The notes: generated by a model not told the origin, from the letters alone. 64,000 nt of DNA from Acanthosepion esculentum (GCA_964036315.1 OZ038510.1:85787073-85851072); one strand, 5' to 3'. Positions 48,256 through 59,959 are shown, counted from the first letter of the stretch. Numbers and translations are program-made.

Positions 48256-49375
48256 GGCGCAACACAATTTTCCTGTCCGTATTTCTGAAATATAGCAAAT
48301 ATGAATAAATATAACGGATATTGTTATAACGGAAATATTATCCCAGACTTTAATCAGCGACATTTTTCTATCAAATATAAATTTTGAACAATGATGCAAC
48401 ACAATCTTCCTTTCTATATTTCTTATACTAATCTAAGCAGAGTAAATATGAATAAAGCCTTATGAATATACATATCATTAAAAGACTATCACAGATTTAA
48501 GTTGAACCCTTGTTCAAGACATAACAGACAAGACCTTTGCCCTCTTGACATCGGTGTACGGAGCCTGACTTTGTTGCAATGTTATTTTCAGCCCGAGTTT
48601 TAATTACTGTGTGTCATATGATACGTTATTAATGGACCCCCGCAACTTCGACATTTACTCTGTGTTTAAATTGCTGAACTTTCTGCTGTCGCCTCAGACA
48701 TACGATTTGCAAGACATTAGAGGTTGAAGATGGGCCTGGCTTTCTACTCACACCTACTTTCCCGTCCGGAGAGGCCGGTCACCAATGACTAATGGACTGA
48801 TAAGCACTAGTAATCAACAGAGACAACGAGGACTAAATTAGTGGCGTCGACGATACGGCAATGACGAGATACTAACGTTAGCATTCTTTTGCTCTTTAAA
48901 GTAAATACAACAACTTATCTTCGGGATTTTCTGACATTTTTTTTTGTTTTTTATATCGTCATCCATTCATTAATATTCAACACAACACTTGTTTCGATAT
49001 CCAGTAATATTCGCATATTTTTCATTGATTGAGGGATTGGTTTTCAACGGTTTATCAACCCTTTGCAGCCAGAAATTATGAAGTGTACATAAAGTAGGGG
49101 ATCAATTCTATATTACAGTCAATATATAAACTGATCCCTTACATAGTGGCCACGTCAGTTTTTATATATTTATATTCCATAGAATATAAATAAATCTAAA
49201 AGACATGCCCGTGTAGCTAATCCATATTTCATTGACTCAATCGTTTTCTACGGCTTATCAACAATTTGCAGGTTATTTAAAGCCAGAAAATATTTTTAGA
49301 CTGCAAAAATTTTTTTAGCAATTCTATTAATAGAAATCTTACCCCATAATGCATGAATCACATACGTCTTTGTGT
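48256..49375. other. Unique sequence beside the satellite
   Basis: Two related phrases ('cattgattgagggattggtt...cggtttatcaac' at 49024 and 'cattgactcaatcgttttct...cggcttatcaac' at 49230) form a 206-bp direct repeat. Otherwise no element or gene recognised. Confidence 0.35.
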
Positions 49376-50031
49376 TAGCAGTTGTACATCCTCTAGCAAA
49401 TCTGGAAGTGTGTGAGGAATAAAGTCCCTCTAGACAACTTCTCTAAGACATGCTGGAAGAATATATGGACCTACTAGAGAGTTACCTATAATTCCAGCTC
49501 ACACATTAATCGTAAACTGAGGCTGGTTTCTCGCCTCTATTAGACCATGTGATTTAGATCCGTCCACAAATGTTGGTTGCGTAAATATGCTATTGCATCT
49601 TTTCCCAATCCATCCGTAAACAAGTCAGAAGAGACAAACAACGGATCGGCAGTTTGTGCAATAAACCATCGGCAAAAGTTCTCCGTGGTTTAGTGTTCAG
49701 AGGGTGAAAGACCGTGCACATGTTGCAAATGATACGGATACAAGAGCTGCTGTTTAAGTACCCGCCATGCGGTACTATAAGTTGTACGACATTCTAAGGT
49801 CATTTGAAGTCTGCTGATGCCTGTATCGTCTCCGACGGCCTGTAGAATGTGTTCTTCGTGATCAGGCGTATGGGCGGATCTCGGACTTCCTCGATCGATA
49901 GTTTGTGGTGCCACGAATCCTGTCTCAGCAACGCGGCGATAAATAGCAGCAAAGATTGGATGACTCGGCTGCCTCCGGTCTGGAAACGCAATCTGATACA
50001 GCCGTGCAGTCTCGCGTCCACTACCATTCAT
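49375..50031 (-). pseudogene. Transposase fragment of the type common in arthropods
   Basis: The minus frame 50031-49690 reads ETARLYQIAFPDRRQPSHP, then GSPRSAHTPDHEEHILQAV, GISRLQ and WRVLKQQLLYPYHLQHV, a helix-turn-helix domain found in repeated insect/arachnid transposon proteins. Beyond 49690 the reading continues in shifted frames (LFTDGLGKDAI, QPQFTINVWAGIIGNSLVGP, LPDLLEDVQLL), i.e. the catalytic part. The end of the protein is missing. Confidence 0.7.
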
Positions 50032-50326
50032 TCGCGCGGCCGTATGTCAACTACTTGCACCCGATATGACTGTCCTGCCATTGTTAAACTGAACACTTCT
50101 CAGTTAACTCACTACTACACACGTTAAACGTTGAAGACAGACTAGCCAGAAATGTACACGAGTGAAAAATGTAAACTAGTCTACAAGGCAACACTGCGCC
50201 ATCTACCGTAAACTTTATTTAAACTTAATAACTCAAAAATGATGGATTTATGAACATATATTCATATGAAGTTTGTTCATTGTTTTGATGCGAGGAACCC
50301 GCCCCAACGTGTGAAAAAGTATTTTG

Positions 50327-50329
<3 letters not shown>

Positions 50330-50414
<85 letters not shown>
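50330..50414. repeat. (TC)n then (TA)n
   Basis: TC at 50332-50363 and TA at 50364-50414. Confidence 0.95.
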
Positions 50415-50416
<2 letters not shown>

Positions 50417-50960
50417 CGTGTGCAACAGCAAAATTTTGTAAATCGTGTAACAGTAAATTGTCTCATTGTTTGAGTAAGCTTAGAAATGATTAAAGATATC
50501 TTGCTGGAATTCTCCGAGGTTTTTATAGCACTATTGGAATCTACTTTGAACAATAAGAATGTATTTTGCTCTCAGTTGAAATGATGATCCCTCTCTGCTG
50601 TGCCCTCTTTTTAAACTTATTCACCGTTCTCTTGATGGTTCTTGAATGGACTTTGAAGATGGGAGCCAGAGTATGAAAGATGGTACCATTACTGAAGGCC
50701 TAAATGATCATTTTCCTCTCAGCATTGCTCATTTGGGAATATATAGTGCGGCTGACACAAAATGATTTTAACCTGTTCACTTTCTACCTGAATAACTCAA
50801 AGGGTTTTTCAGTGATTCTTACGACAAACGGTGTCAAGATGGCTAAACGTCTTATCTGAAAACCTGGCAAAAAGAGACACAGTTTAGTCTTTTCTTTAGA
50901 TATTAAATATTTTGCGTGATGGACAATTACCCCATCATGTTACACTTGATAAAGAAACAA
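50415..50960 (-). mobile_element. DNA transposon H, copy 2
   Basis: The left end 'tgcaacagcaaaattttgta' abuts (TA)n. The right end 'gacaattaccccatcatgtt' (about 50922) corresponds to 36869-36890 in copy 1. The minus-strand interior reads AFSNGTIFHTLAPIFKVHSR and TIKRTVNKFKK, homologous to copy 1. The catalytic domain is absent in both copies. Confidence 0.6.
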
Positions 50961-51046
50961 TTTATGCAAATAATTATATAGCACATTAACATTACTATTT
51001 AATTCTTTGTATAAATTGTTTCTTTATTATATACATATATATATAT

Positions 51047-51130
<84 letters not shown>

Positions 51131-51231
51131 GTGCAGCGTATATTTTATATTATAAAAGAAACAATTATACAAAGAATTAAATAGCACATTAACATTGCTG
51201 TTTACTTCTTTGTATAAACTGTTTCTTTATG

Positions 51232-51310
<79 letters not shown>
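50947..51310. repeat. Two palindromic ~83-bp units in (TA)n
   Basis: 50949-51030 and 51154-51236 are copies of one hairpin ('aaagaaacaatttatgcaaa'...'ttgtataaattgtttcttt'), each with the internal 'atagcacattaacatt'. (TA)n lies between (51057-51124) and after (51238-51310). Confidence 0.85.
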
Positions 51311-51312
<2 letters not shown>

Positions 51313-51344
51313 TTATGTGTGTGTGTGTGTGAAAATATATAGAA

Positions 51345-51494
51345 AATAGTAAAGAACTCCTTAGGTAAATAATCCGAAGTTCTTTAGTATTTTTGTTTTT
51401 CTTTTTAAAAAACCAGTGCTAGAGACAAAAGTGGAGCCTAAATGTAATTATTTATTTAAAAATATGATTCCTCCGCTACACACACACATACATA

Positions 51495-51547
<53 letters not shown>
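51345..51547. repeat. Repeat E copy and (TA)n
   Basis: 51355-51480 matches 5412-5560. (TA)n follows at 51497-51546. Confidence 0.55.
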
Positions 51548-51550
<3 letters not shown>

Positions 51551-52270
51551 GGTTTCCAGCACATATACATAGAAACTTCGTGCTTCATATCTGCATTTAG
51601 CAGGTACCTCGACGTAATGTAATGGTTAACAAGGTTGTCTTCCAAAAACAATTACGAATGAGTAGTGAGTTAGATCCTTACTGGGTGCTCCATACGTCTA
51701 AGCTACGCTTAGAAACCACTATATCTACATTTAGGTTAAATATTATTTTTTTTTTGTTTGTTGCTGCTGTTTTTTATTTGTTTTTTGGTGGGTTTTTTTT
51801 GTGGGGAGGGGTCTTTTTGCCTTTTGTTCCGTTGTTGTTGTTTTTTTAATTTCCGAAATGATCTGCAATAAATAAAGTTTTATATCCCCCTCAAACGCAA
51901 TTCGCGAATCCAGATTTTTATTTGGTGGAGTAAAAGCGCGAAGATCTGTAACGAAATACACTGGCGAGACATAAATCTCTTCAATCGTAAAGCCATGTGT
52001 TTTAGTGATAATGGAAGGCGTCGTTAGATTTAAAAGGCACAATGTAATTAAGTATCGTAATTGCATTAGCTCATGGATTATAGCCTGAAGTTAAAGAGGT
52101 GACACTTCGACTTTTATCGACTTCTTTCCTGAGGCGAAGACGTATTTTCCGTCTATCCCAAGCCAAAATGGCTAAACAAAAGAAAACTCGAAAATCGGTG
52201 TTTATTTTCCAAATCCAGGGTTGGAATTTTCCGTTTAAGGCAAGTCACTAACATCAACGAAATTGAATTT
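51548..52270. other. Unique sequence with T/G-rich patch
   Basis: 51740-51860 is T/G-rich ('tttttggtgggttttttttg'). No gene supported. Confidence 0.3.
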
Positions 52271-53625
52271 ATTTCACGGGTTCTTGTGTTCACATCAGGT
52301 ATATGGCGTTAATTACAAACAATGAAAAAATGTCTTCTTAAATTTGCAGCACCTTCCTCAGTATCCACATTATTATGCAGATTTTATTATTTTTTATGAT
52401 CGCATCAGGTGTATGGTATTATTACAGAGAATCAAAAAAGTCTTCTCAAATTTCCAGCACCTCCTTCAGTATCCTGATTATTATGTAAATTTCAGTATCC
52501 TGATATGACAACAATTCGTCACAAATTTGCAGTACCTTCCTCAGTATCTACATTATTATGCAGATTTTAATGCTTTGTATGATCATAGAGACTAAGGTGT
52601 CAAGTCATCACAGACTTTCAAAATCTCGTATCCTAATTAAGTAAACGTCATAGATTTGCATGGGCGCGTCAGATGACTCAGGGTCATTACAAAAACATTC
52701 TCAAATTTCTAAAACCTTCGCCAGGATCAACAATCTATTAACAATTTCCAGAATCTTCTTCAACATCGTAATTATGCAAATTTCATCGATTTTCATGTCC
52801 ACATGAGATGACATATCGTTCTTACAGAGGATAATGAGACATGTATTCTCAGTCTTCTAAAATCTTCCTCAGTATTCTTTTTTTTTTCTTTTTTTTTTTA
52901 AGCGTTTCACCCCAAGCAAGGCGGGAAGCCACTAGCACGCAAGGGGTTACAGAGAATTGGAGCTAGAGCAAATAGGAGTGATAGAGGAAAGGATGAAGAG
53001 AAGGATAGGGGCTAGATCAGGGCATTTGGAGACGTCGATTGACATTACATTTGAATAGTTGGAGATTATAGCTATCAGGGAAACAGGAAGAGGGGAGGGA
53101 GTTCCACAGGTGAGAGGTGCGAGACATGAAGCTATTGGAGTAGAAGAAACGGCTACATTTAACAGCTTTGACAGTGAAAGGATGTGAGCGAGATGCCAGC
53201 CTAGTAGAACGCTTAAATTCATGAAGTCTTGGAACGAGCGAAAGCAGCTCCTCGGAGCAGTTACCAAGATAGTATTTGTAAAAAAGACACAGGGAGGCGA
53301 CGGCACGTCTGTGAGAGAGCGACTGCAGACGAGATGCCAGAGCAGGACCAATTACGTTGCATATCCGTCTCTGGATCTTATCAAGAACCTTGATAGGGGC
53401 TCCAGACCATATATGGCAGCAATATTCCATGCAAGGACAAATGGTTGATTTGTAGATTTGAAGGATCGACTCCGGCGAGAAAAATTTCCTGGCACGGCGC
53501 AGGGAGCCAACTAATTCTTATAATGAGATAACAATATTTATCACTGGGAATCGAGTAACAACCATCTTCCCAAATTTCCAGCACCTTACTCAGTATCCTA
53601 ATTATTATGTGAGCTGCACGGATTA
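52270..53625. repeat. Degenerate ~110-bp minisatellite interrupted by LINE-A
   Basis: Phrases 'tttgcagcaccttcctcagt', 'atccacattattatgcagat' and 'gcatcaggtgtatgg' recur about every 100-120 bp from 52290 to 52880 and resume at 53545-53620. The LINE-A copy (52885-53520) splits it, so the array predates that insertion. Confidence 0.7.
52885..53520 (-). mobile_element. LINE-A 3' end, inserted in minisatellite
   Basis: T run (52878-52902; A tail on the minus strand), terminus 'caccccaagcaaggcggg', one 3'-UTR unit, then an open minus frame from 53520 to 53017: RRARKFFSPESIL, YKSTICPCMEYCCHIWSGAP, KVLDKIQRRICN, EELLSLVPRLHEF, LWNSLPSSCFPDSYNLQLFK, ending RRLQMP. It is intact over this C-terminal ~168 aa, so it is a young copy, but it is 5' truncated and has no RT. 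Confidence 0.85.
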
Positions 53626-53935
53626 TGGAATGTTACTTTTGCACATCTATCTAATCCGAAATCCATACCTATGTCATCGCTGAAACGTTTTACAGTATTG
53701 AGGATAATCTTCAACTCATTGTCGTCTTTGGCAAATATTTTGAGATCATCCATGTAGAAGAGGTTGTTAATCATTTCCCTTTTACTTTGTATCCATAGTT
53801 ATTACAGCTTAGTTTATGTGAAAGGGGGATTAAGGACAGACTGGACAAAAGGGGCGAGAGGGAGCCCCCTTGAAAGGTTCCTCGTCGGATATTCAAACAA
53901 CTGGAAGTGGTAGTACCTCTGGCGTAATTTTTTTT
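53625..53935 (-). pseudogene. Reverse transcriptase fragment, YMDD type
   Basis: The minus strand reads RRGTFQGGSLSPLLSSLSLI, NNYGYKVKGK, then NNLFYMDDLKIFAKDDNEL and IGMDFGLDRCAKVTF. 'GxSLSPLL' and YMDD are RT blocks; the flanking text fits the R2/R4-type family seen at 21 kb. LINE-A (53941) truncates it on the 5' side. Confidence 0.8.
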
Positions 53936-53936
53936 T

Positions 53937-54717
53937 TCTTTAAGCTTATCACCCCAAGCAAGGCTGGAAGCCACTAACACGCAAGGGGTTACAGAAGGCT
54001 TGGAGGAAGAGCAGATAGGAGTGGTAAAGGAGAGGATGTGGAGAAAGATAGTGGATCGATCAAGGCAAGGGGGTTACAGAAGATTTGGAGCGAGAGCAGA
54101 TAGGAATGAAAGGGGAAAGGATGTGGAGAAGGGAAGTGGATAGATCAAGGCAACTGGAGATGTCGATTGACGTTACACTTAAATAGTTGGAGATTGTATT
54201 TGTCAGGGAAACATGAATAAGGAAGGGAGTTCCACAGGCGAGATGTGCGAGACATGAAGCTATTGGAGTAGAAGAGACGTCTACATCTAACAGTTTCGAC
54301 GGTGAAGGGGTGGGAACGGGATGCCAGCCTCGTAGGACGTTTAAATTCATGAGGCCTAGGAACCAGCGAAAGCAGCTCCTCGGAGCAATTACCGTGAAAG
54401 TATTTGTAAGAAAGACAGAGCGAGGCAACGTCGCGTCTGTGAGAGAGCGGCTGCAGACGTGATGACAGATCGGGGCCAATCACATTGCATATCCGTCTCT
54501 GGATCTTATCAAGGACCCTGAGGCAAACAGCAGGGGCTCCAGACCATATATGGCAGCAATACTCCATGCAAGGGCGAATGGCCGATTTATAGATTTGGAG
54601 GATCGATTCCGGGGAGAAAAATTTCCTGGCTCGGCACAGGGAGCCAACTTTCCTTGCGGAGGATGATGCAATTGACTCGATGTATTTGTTATAATATGGT
54701 TTTCCACAGTTCCACAT
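53937..54717 (-). mobile_element. LINE-A 3' end, best coding copy
   Basis: A T run and 'caccccaagcaaggctgga' at 53951 begin the 3' UTR, which has two 87-bp units. The minus frame 54717-54145 (190 aa) is open: YIESIASSSARKVGSLCRAR, YKSAIRPCMEYCCHIWSGAP, VLDKIQRRICNVIGPDL, EELLSLVPRPHEF, LWNSLPYSCFPDKYNLQLFK, NRHLQLP. This is the thumb/C-terminal region of a Jockey/CR1-like ORF2. Confidence 0.88.
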
Positions 54718-54734
54718 TATATTTAGGAATATTT

Positions 54735-55258
54735 ACTATCACCGAGGAGGCTTTGTACGTTTACAAAGCCTTAAGGGTCCAAGAGTGTGGCACACTGGGA
54801 AGTGATTTGATATAGGACGGTAAGTGCGACACTGAGATCCGTAGACATACTGGAATGGCCAAGGTACGCTTTCCAAAAGCTGGACAGAGTATTGCGAGAC
54901 AGGTGAATTTCTTTGGTAACAAATAAAAGAGTTACGTAACATCTGTCCTCATTTACGGCAGTGAATGTTGGACGGTCTCCCCAAAGATGAAGAAGAGACA
55001 CGAGGCGATGTGGTTATACAGAAGGATGCTGATGATATCATGGGCCGAGCGTGTGAGTAACGATGAGGTCTTGGAAAGGATTCAAACAAGGAAGAGGCTT
55101 ACACTTAACATCAGGAAGAGGCAGCTGAAGTTTCTGGAACACGTAATAAGAAAGGAGGGTCTGGAGAATCTGATACTCACAGGTTGAATAGAAGGAAAAG
55201 AGAGACAAGGGAAAGCCACGCATGACATACTTGGCGGGCTTGAGCAAGTGGATGACAG
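54735..55258 (+). pseudogene. LINE-B C-terminal copy 1
   Basis: Reads TSVLIYGSECWTVSPKMKKR, HEAMWLYRRMLMISWAERVS, NDEVLERIQTRKRL and RQLKFLEHVIRKEGLENLIL, the C-terminal domain of APE-type LINE ORF2. Its start carries the deletion junction 'cacactgggaagtgatttga' also seen in copy 3. Confidence 0.82.
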
Positions 55259-56103
55259 AACAGAATATTTGGGAAATATATCAGAATAATTAAGAACCTA
55301 TACTGGCAGCAAACAGACTGCATACGCATAGAGAATGAGTTCAGCCAATATACAAAAATAGAAAGGGGCGTAAGGCAAGGATGTGTCTTCTCACCGGACT
55401 TATTCAATCTATACAGCGAGGTAATTCTGAGAGAATTGGAAATCCTACCGAGGTTCATCTTTGAGGGCCACAATCTTACTAACATATGATACGCAGATGA
55501 CACAGTAACCGATAGTAGACACGGAAAAGAAATTACAAAATTCCCTACAGAAGGTAGCAAAGAAGAGTGAGAAGAAGGGACTAAGCATAAACTACAAAAC
55601 AGAATGTAAAAGGATGCGATTTGCGGGTCGGGGACACTAAATTCAAGCAGGAAGTTGAAATATCTGAGAAGTGTTTTGATACAAGACGTTAAGCGCGGCA
55701 CTGAGATCCGTAGACGTATTGGGATGGCCAAGGACGTATTTCAGAAGCTGGGCAGAGTATTGCGATATAGGAGGATTTGTTTGGTAACAAAGAAAAGAAT
55801 ACTGAGCTGTTACGTAACATCTGTCCGCCTTTACGGCACCGAATGTTGGACGGTCTCCTCAATGATGAAGAAGAGACACGAGGCGATTTGGTTATACAGA
55901 AGGATGCTGATGATATCATGGGCCGAGCGGGTGAGTAACGATGAGGTCTTGGAAAGGATTCAAACAAGGAGGAGGCTTGCACTTAACATCAGGAAGAGGC
56001 AGCTGAAGTTTCTGGAACACGTAATAAGAAAGGAGGGCCTGGAGATTCTTATACTCACAGGTTGAATAGAAGGAAAGCAACGCGAGACATACCTGGCGGG
56101 CTT
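55259..56103 (+). pseudogene. LINE-B copy 2 with RT palm (YADD)
   Basis: RIIKNLYWQQTDCIRIENEF, IERGVRQGCVFSPDLFNLYS and YADDTV mark the RT palm. TEIRRRIGMAKDVFQKLGRV, TSVRLYGTECWTVS and HEAIWLYRRMLMISWAERVS follow. A TGA precedes YADD and shifts occur after it, so it is inactive. It is the only APE-type RT catalytic motif in the window. Confidence 0.88.
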
Positions 56104-56720
56104 GAGCATTTCCAAAGCCTTAAGGGTCCAAGAGTGTGGCACACTGGGAAGTGATTTGATATAGGACGGTAAGTGCGACACTGAGATCCGTAGACGTATT
56201 GGGATGGTCAAGGTACGCATCATTCCAAAAGCTGGACAGAGTATTGCGAGACAGGAGGATTTCTTTGGTAACAAATAAAAGAGTTACGTGACATCTGTCC
56301 TCATTTACGGCAGTGAATGTTGGACGGTCTCCCCAAAGATGAAGAAGAGACACGAGGCGATGTGGTTATACAGAAGGATGCTGTGGATATCATGGGTCGA
56401 GCGTGTGAGTAAAGATGAGGTCTTGGAAAGGATGAAAACAAGGAGGAGGCTTGCACTTAACATCAGGAAGAGGCAGCTGAAGTTTTTTGGGACACGGAAG
56501 GAGGGTCTGGAGAATCTGATACTCACAGGTCAAATAGAAGGAAAGCAACGCGAGGCATACCTGGCGGGCTTGAGCAAGTGGATGACAGAACGTGGTCTAG
56601 GGAAAGTGGCAGAAGGATGAAACTTATTGAGAGCTACAAGGGATAGGGGGAAGTGAAGAGACATGATCGCCTACGTCCTGAAAGGACGCGACACATAAAA
56701 AGAAAAAAGATCCACGCTGT
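56104..56720 (+). pseudogene. LINE-B C-terminal copy 3
   Basis: The same deletion junction as copy 1 (56115-56165), then TSVLIYGSECWTVSPKMKKR, RMLWISWVERVSKDEVLER, EGKQREAYLAGLSKWMTERG and a stop. The 3' end 'gatcgcctacgtcctgaaag' is repeated at 59315. It carries a small deletion in the 'GHVIRKEG' part. Confidence 0.82.
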
Positions 56721-56894
56721 GTCGAGATTTCTACCTTTTTTCCTTCAATTTTGCAGGATCATTTTATTTATTATTTGTGGATCTCTACAACCATATATGA
56801 TCAATTTATATTATTATTATTTGCGTATGTTATGTTTCCTGCTTTGTATCCTGTAGAGCCGGGTCCAAACTATGGTCCCTTAGACCCTATAAGA

Positions 56895-58596
56895 TAATTG
56901 TCATTTAACTGATAGCATTTTTCTTAGTATATGGAATGTTCCTAGTAGGGCGATTTTCTGGGTATCTTGTATGTTGATGTTACCTGGACCACTGTTAGTA
57001 AAATTGTCCATTCCTTTTCTCACGAGGCCCAGAGCTCCGATTACTAGTCTTCCTTCCCCCCACATCCTGTTAATCTCGATTTCCAGGTATTTGTATTTGG
57101 ACAATTTCTCGATAATGGAGGCGTTTCTCTCAGATGCGTACTGCTATGTCAATAAACATACTCTTCCTGAATTTCTTGTCAGGAAATATCACCTCTGTCG
57201 GCTTTTATTTCCCAATCAGTTTGAATTGGCATGTCCCAGAAAATAGTTACATCTTTATTTTGGGTAACTATGTCATGTTAGTGCTCATACCATCTCTCAG
57301 TGGTTTCGATTTTGTGCTTCTTGCATATCTTCCAGTGTACATGGGGCGCTACCTTGTTATGTCTTTGGGTATAGTGATTTTTTTTTTTTAGTTCCAGACA
57401 TCCTGAGATAATGTCATATTTTCTGCAGATCCTGCATTTCGGGTTAGTTCCATCCTGGATCATGTGACAGTGATAGAATTTAGTTTCAGTCTTTTTTGGA
57501 CGACTCAGCTAGCCGGTCGAACTCTCTGCCTCTGGGCAGGGAGGAACCCGGACGAGGCTCCGCCGAAGGGCAGAGCCTCGTTCGGGGAGGTTGACCAACC
57601 CGATCCCGTTTATACGGGTTCTACGAGCAATTTTTGCCCGAGACTACGGGCTCGGAAAGCCCACATTAAACCGGCCTTGTGCCACATTTGATACACGTGG
57701 GCGTGTTAATGAACATCATGATAGAATCTAGTTGCGAGGCTTTAGTCCTGAGCTGCAATAATTAGGTCTTCTGTCTCAGCTTTCAAATCAGTGCTCTTCA
57801 GCCACTGATGTGTTTTCTGTTGGTCCACATCTGATTCTTTCGTTCTTTTTAGCTATTTACCATGCAACGCCTTGTTACCCCAGGGTTTTTTTTTATTATT
57901 TATTTATTTTTTTTTAATTTTATTTTATTTATTTATTTATTGTAATTTCATTTGACAAAGTTATTTTACTATCTGTTTTACTTGTTTGACATCGATGGGA
58001 TTCGATTCGTTTTGTGTTGGTAGGGTTTCAGGTATATTACGCTGTTTCTTGAAGAGTGCAGCTTCTTTGTTGATCCAGTGGATTTGATGTTTTACTATTT
58101 GTAGGAGAGGGTCATTGATTATAGTGACGTATGATTCCTTCCAATTGTAGTAGATTTTAGACTGAGTTAAGCTTGAATTAGACCTCGCCACCCGAAAGCT
58201 CTTGGTACATACAGCCGATCAACATCTGATTTTGAGTGGTGCATCTTCATTTTGGCAATCATTTTTCTGGTGTTTAATATCATTCAACTTCCATTTAATA
58301 ATGTTGAAGCTCGATGTTACTAAGGGGTATAGTTAAGGAGTTAATAGTCTTCATTACTTACTTCTGAACCTATTATTATTATTATTATTATTATTATCAG
58401 TATTATTATCATTATTATTATAATGTAATGTTATTTCACCTATTGTTTCTACGATCGTTGCCGAGTCAGCGTATATAAGATGATAAATTTACCTCAGGTT
58501 CATAGGTCTTTCCATTTCGTTCCTTATTTTTCTAATTTTTTGCTTAGCGAGGTTCATGGTTTCCTTCACTTAACGGTTCGTTCTTACTTCTGAAAC

Positions 58597-58627
<31 letters not shown>

Positions 58628-58830
58628 ATGTAATGTTATTTCATCTATTGTTTCTACGGTCGTTGCCGAGGCTGCGTATATAAGATGATCAATTTCCCTC
58701 AGGTTGATAGGTCTTTCCATTTCTTCCCTTATTTTTGTAATTACTTGCTTAAAGATGTTGACAATTTCCTTCAGTTGACCGTTCTTTCTTACTTTTGGAA
58801 TTATTATTATTGTTATTATTATTATTATTT
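56895..58830 (-). pseudogene. Long decayed R2/R4-type retroelement
   Basis: Along the minus strand, family blocks appear in order. 58830-58400: REEMERPINLREIDHLIYAA, duplicated in two ~228-bp units with (ATT)n. 58290-58170: HHSKSDVDRLYVPRAFGWRG. 57850-57700: HQWLKSTDLKAETEDLIIAA. 57440-57400: CRICRKYDIISG (zinc knuckle). 57350-57110: WDMPIQTDWEIKADRGDI (endonuclease region). 57104-56901: SKYKYLEIEINRMW, IGALGLVRKG, IQDTQKIALLGTFHILRK. The RT palm is missing. A GC-rich insert lies at 57480-57690. Confidence 0.82.
57480..57690 (-). mobile_element. GC-rich SINE-like insert
   Basis: It interrupts the R2/R4-type gene. Its minus strand starts 'atgtggcacaaggccggttt', shared with 62660 and 62950. 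It holds three perfect short hairpins: 'cgaggctc/gagcctcg', 'cccgtttatacggg' and 'ccgagactacgggctcgg'. Confidence 0.55.
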
Positions 58831-58836
58831 TTGTTG

Positions 58837-58877
<41 letters not shown>

Positions 58878-58880
58878 GTC
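58375..58880. repeat. (ATT)n tracts in a 228-bp tandem
   Basis: (ATT)n at about 58372-58421, 58600-58625 and 58800-58876, each preceding the duplicated block 'gtaatgttatttca.ctattg' through 'aggtctttccatttc'. Confidence 0.85.
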
Positions 58881-58884
58881 CCTT

Positions 58885-59225
58885 TGATAATTTCTTAGCC
58901 ATTTACTTACTTAGCGCGTACGTTACGCCGTGACATTGTTTCATAAATTATGGAAGACTGGCCATAAAGACTGTTGTGACCAAGTAAATTGTTAAGTAAT
59001 AAGAAAAACCAGATTTTCAAATATATCGTATATTAAACAGTAAGTTTACCAGACGATTATTACACGACTAGTGAGAGTGTATCGCATGAAGCAGCAATCA
59101 ATATATTCACTGTTCCCCGAACATTCTCGCCTACTAATTTTATAGTAGGCGGATGACTCTAACATAGACTGTTAAGAGGGAGGACACCACAACAGAGACC
59201 GAGGAAACTAGCGCTTACCCTGTCT
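58885..59225. other. Unique sequence
   Basis: No element or gene recognised. Confidence 0.3.
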
Positions 59226-59365
59226 AACATGCTTTTGTAAATTGTTGGCAGAACATGGATTAGGGTAGATGACAGAAAGACAAAATTTATTAAGATCTAC
59301 TAAGGACAGGAAATTGTGGTGAGCCATTATCGTCCACGTTCTGAATGGCCAAGGTATATACAAGA
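59225..59365 (+). mobile_element. LINE-B 3' fragment
   Basis: 'gatgacagaaagacaaaatt' and 'agccattatcgtccacgttc' align with 56581-56690, the end of LINE-B copy 3. Confidence 0.6.
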
Positions 59366-59755
59366 ATGAAGTATTTGATAAGAATGTGATAAAAACGGAG
59401 AGTGAGTGCTATAGAGCATTATAAAGACTAACATCTTTACCTCGCCACAATTTTCGGGACACTTATTAACCTTATATCACAGTTTTCAATATTCAAGATT
59501 TTAAACACCTTTATAGATTATAATCGTTATAAAAGTGATACTGAAACGCCCGGTTCGTTCAAAAGTGATGCGTTCTTTATCTAGCGTTTATTCATACCTT
59601 ATTCATTTATTTACATTGGTTTCATCTCACCTAACCTTGGACAAGAGACCAGATCTTGTCAACGAATATAGATCTACAAGATATGGAATATCTTTCTAGC
59701 TGACGAAAAAATGAAATAGTAAAAGTTTAATAAATAAATAAATATTTATGCTAAG
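59366..59755. other. AT-rich unique sequence
   Basis: No element or gene recognised. Confidence 0.3.
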
Positions 59756-59935
59756 GTAATAGTAATATTAGCCGTTTCCTTATTAGGAAACATTCGGCAG
59801 TCATTGACTGATAAGCCAGTACTACTAAAGTTACGCTTTATTTTACCCCTAGCTATCGGGTCGGGATCAAAGTGTAGTAACTGTCTTCGGACGGATAAAC
59901 TATATTTGATCTCTCAACTCTTCGCCATGGTACCT
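59755..59935. repeat. Dispersed repeat I with U2-like phrase
   Basis: 'ttattaggaaacattcggca' and 'tcattgactgataagcca' match 63040-63080. 'gatcaaagtgtagtaactgt' (59873) resembles the U2 branch-site region and has a partner at 62988. Confidence 0.5.
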
Positions 59936-59959
59936 ACAGTTTTTGAATTTAAGCGCATC

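Noticed and set aside
54060..54479. 139-aa minus frame inside LINE-A (and 8290-8709, 52947-53351)
   Set aside because: It is the alternative frame of the same LINE C-terminus; the true frame carries the CMEYCCHIWSG and LWNSLP motifs.
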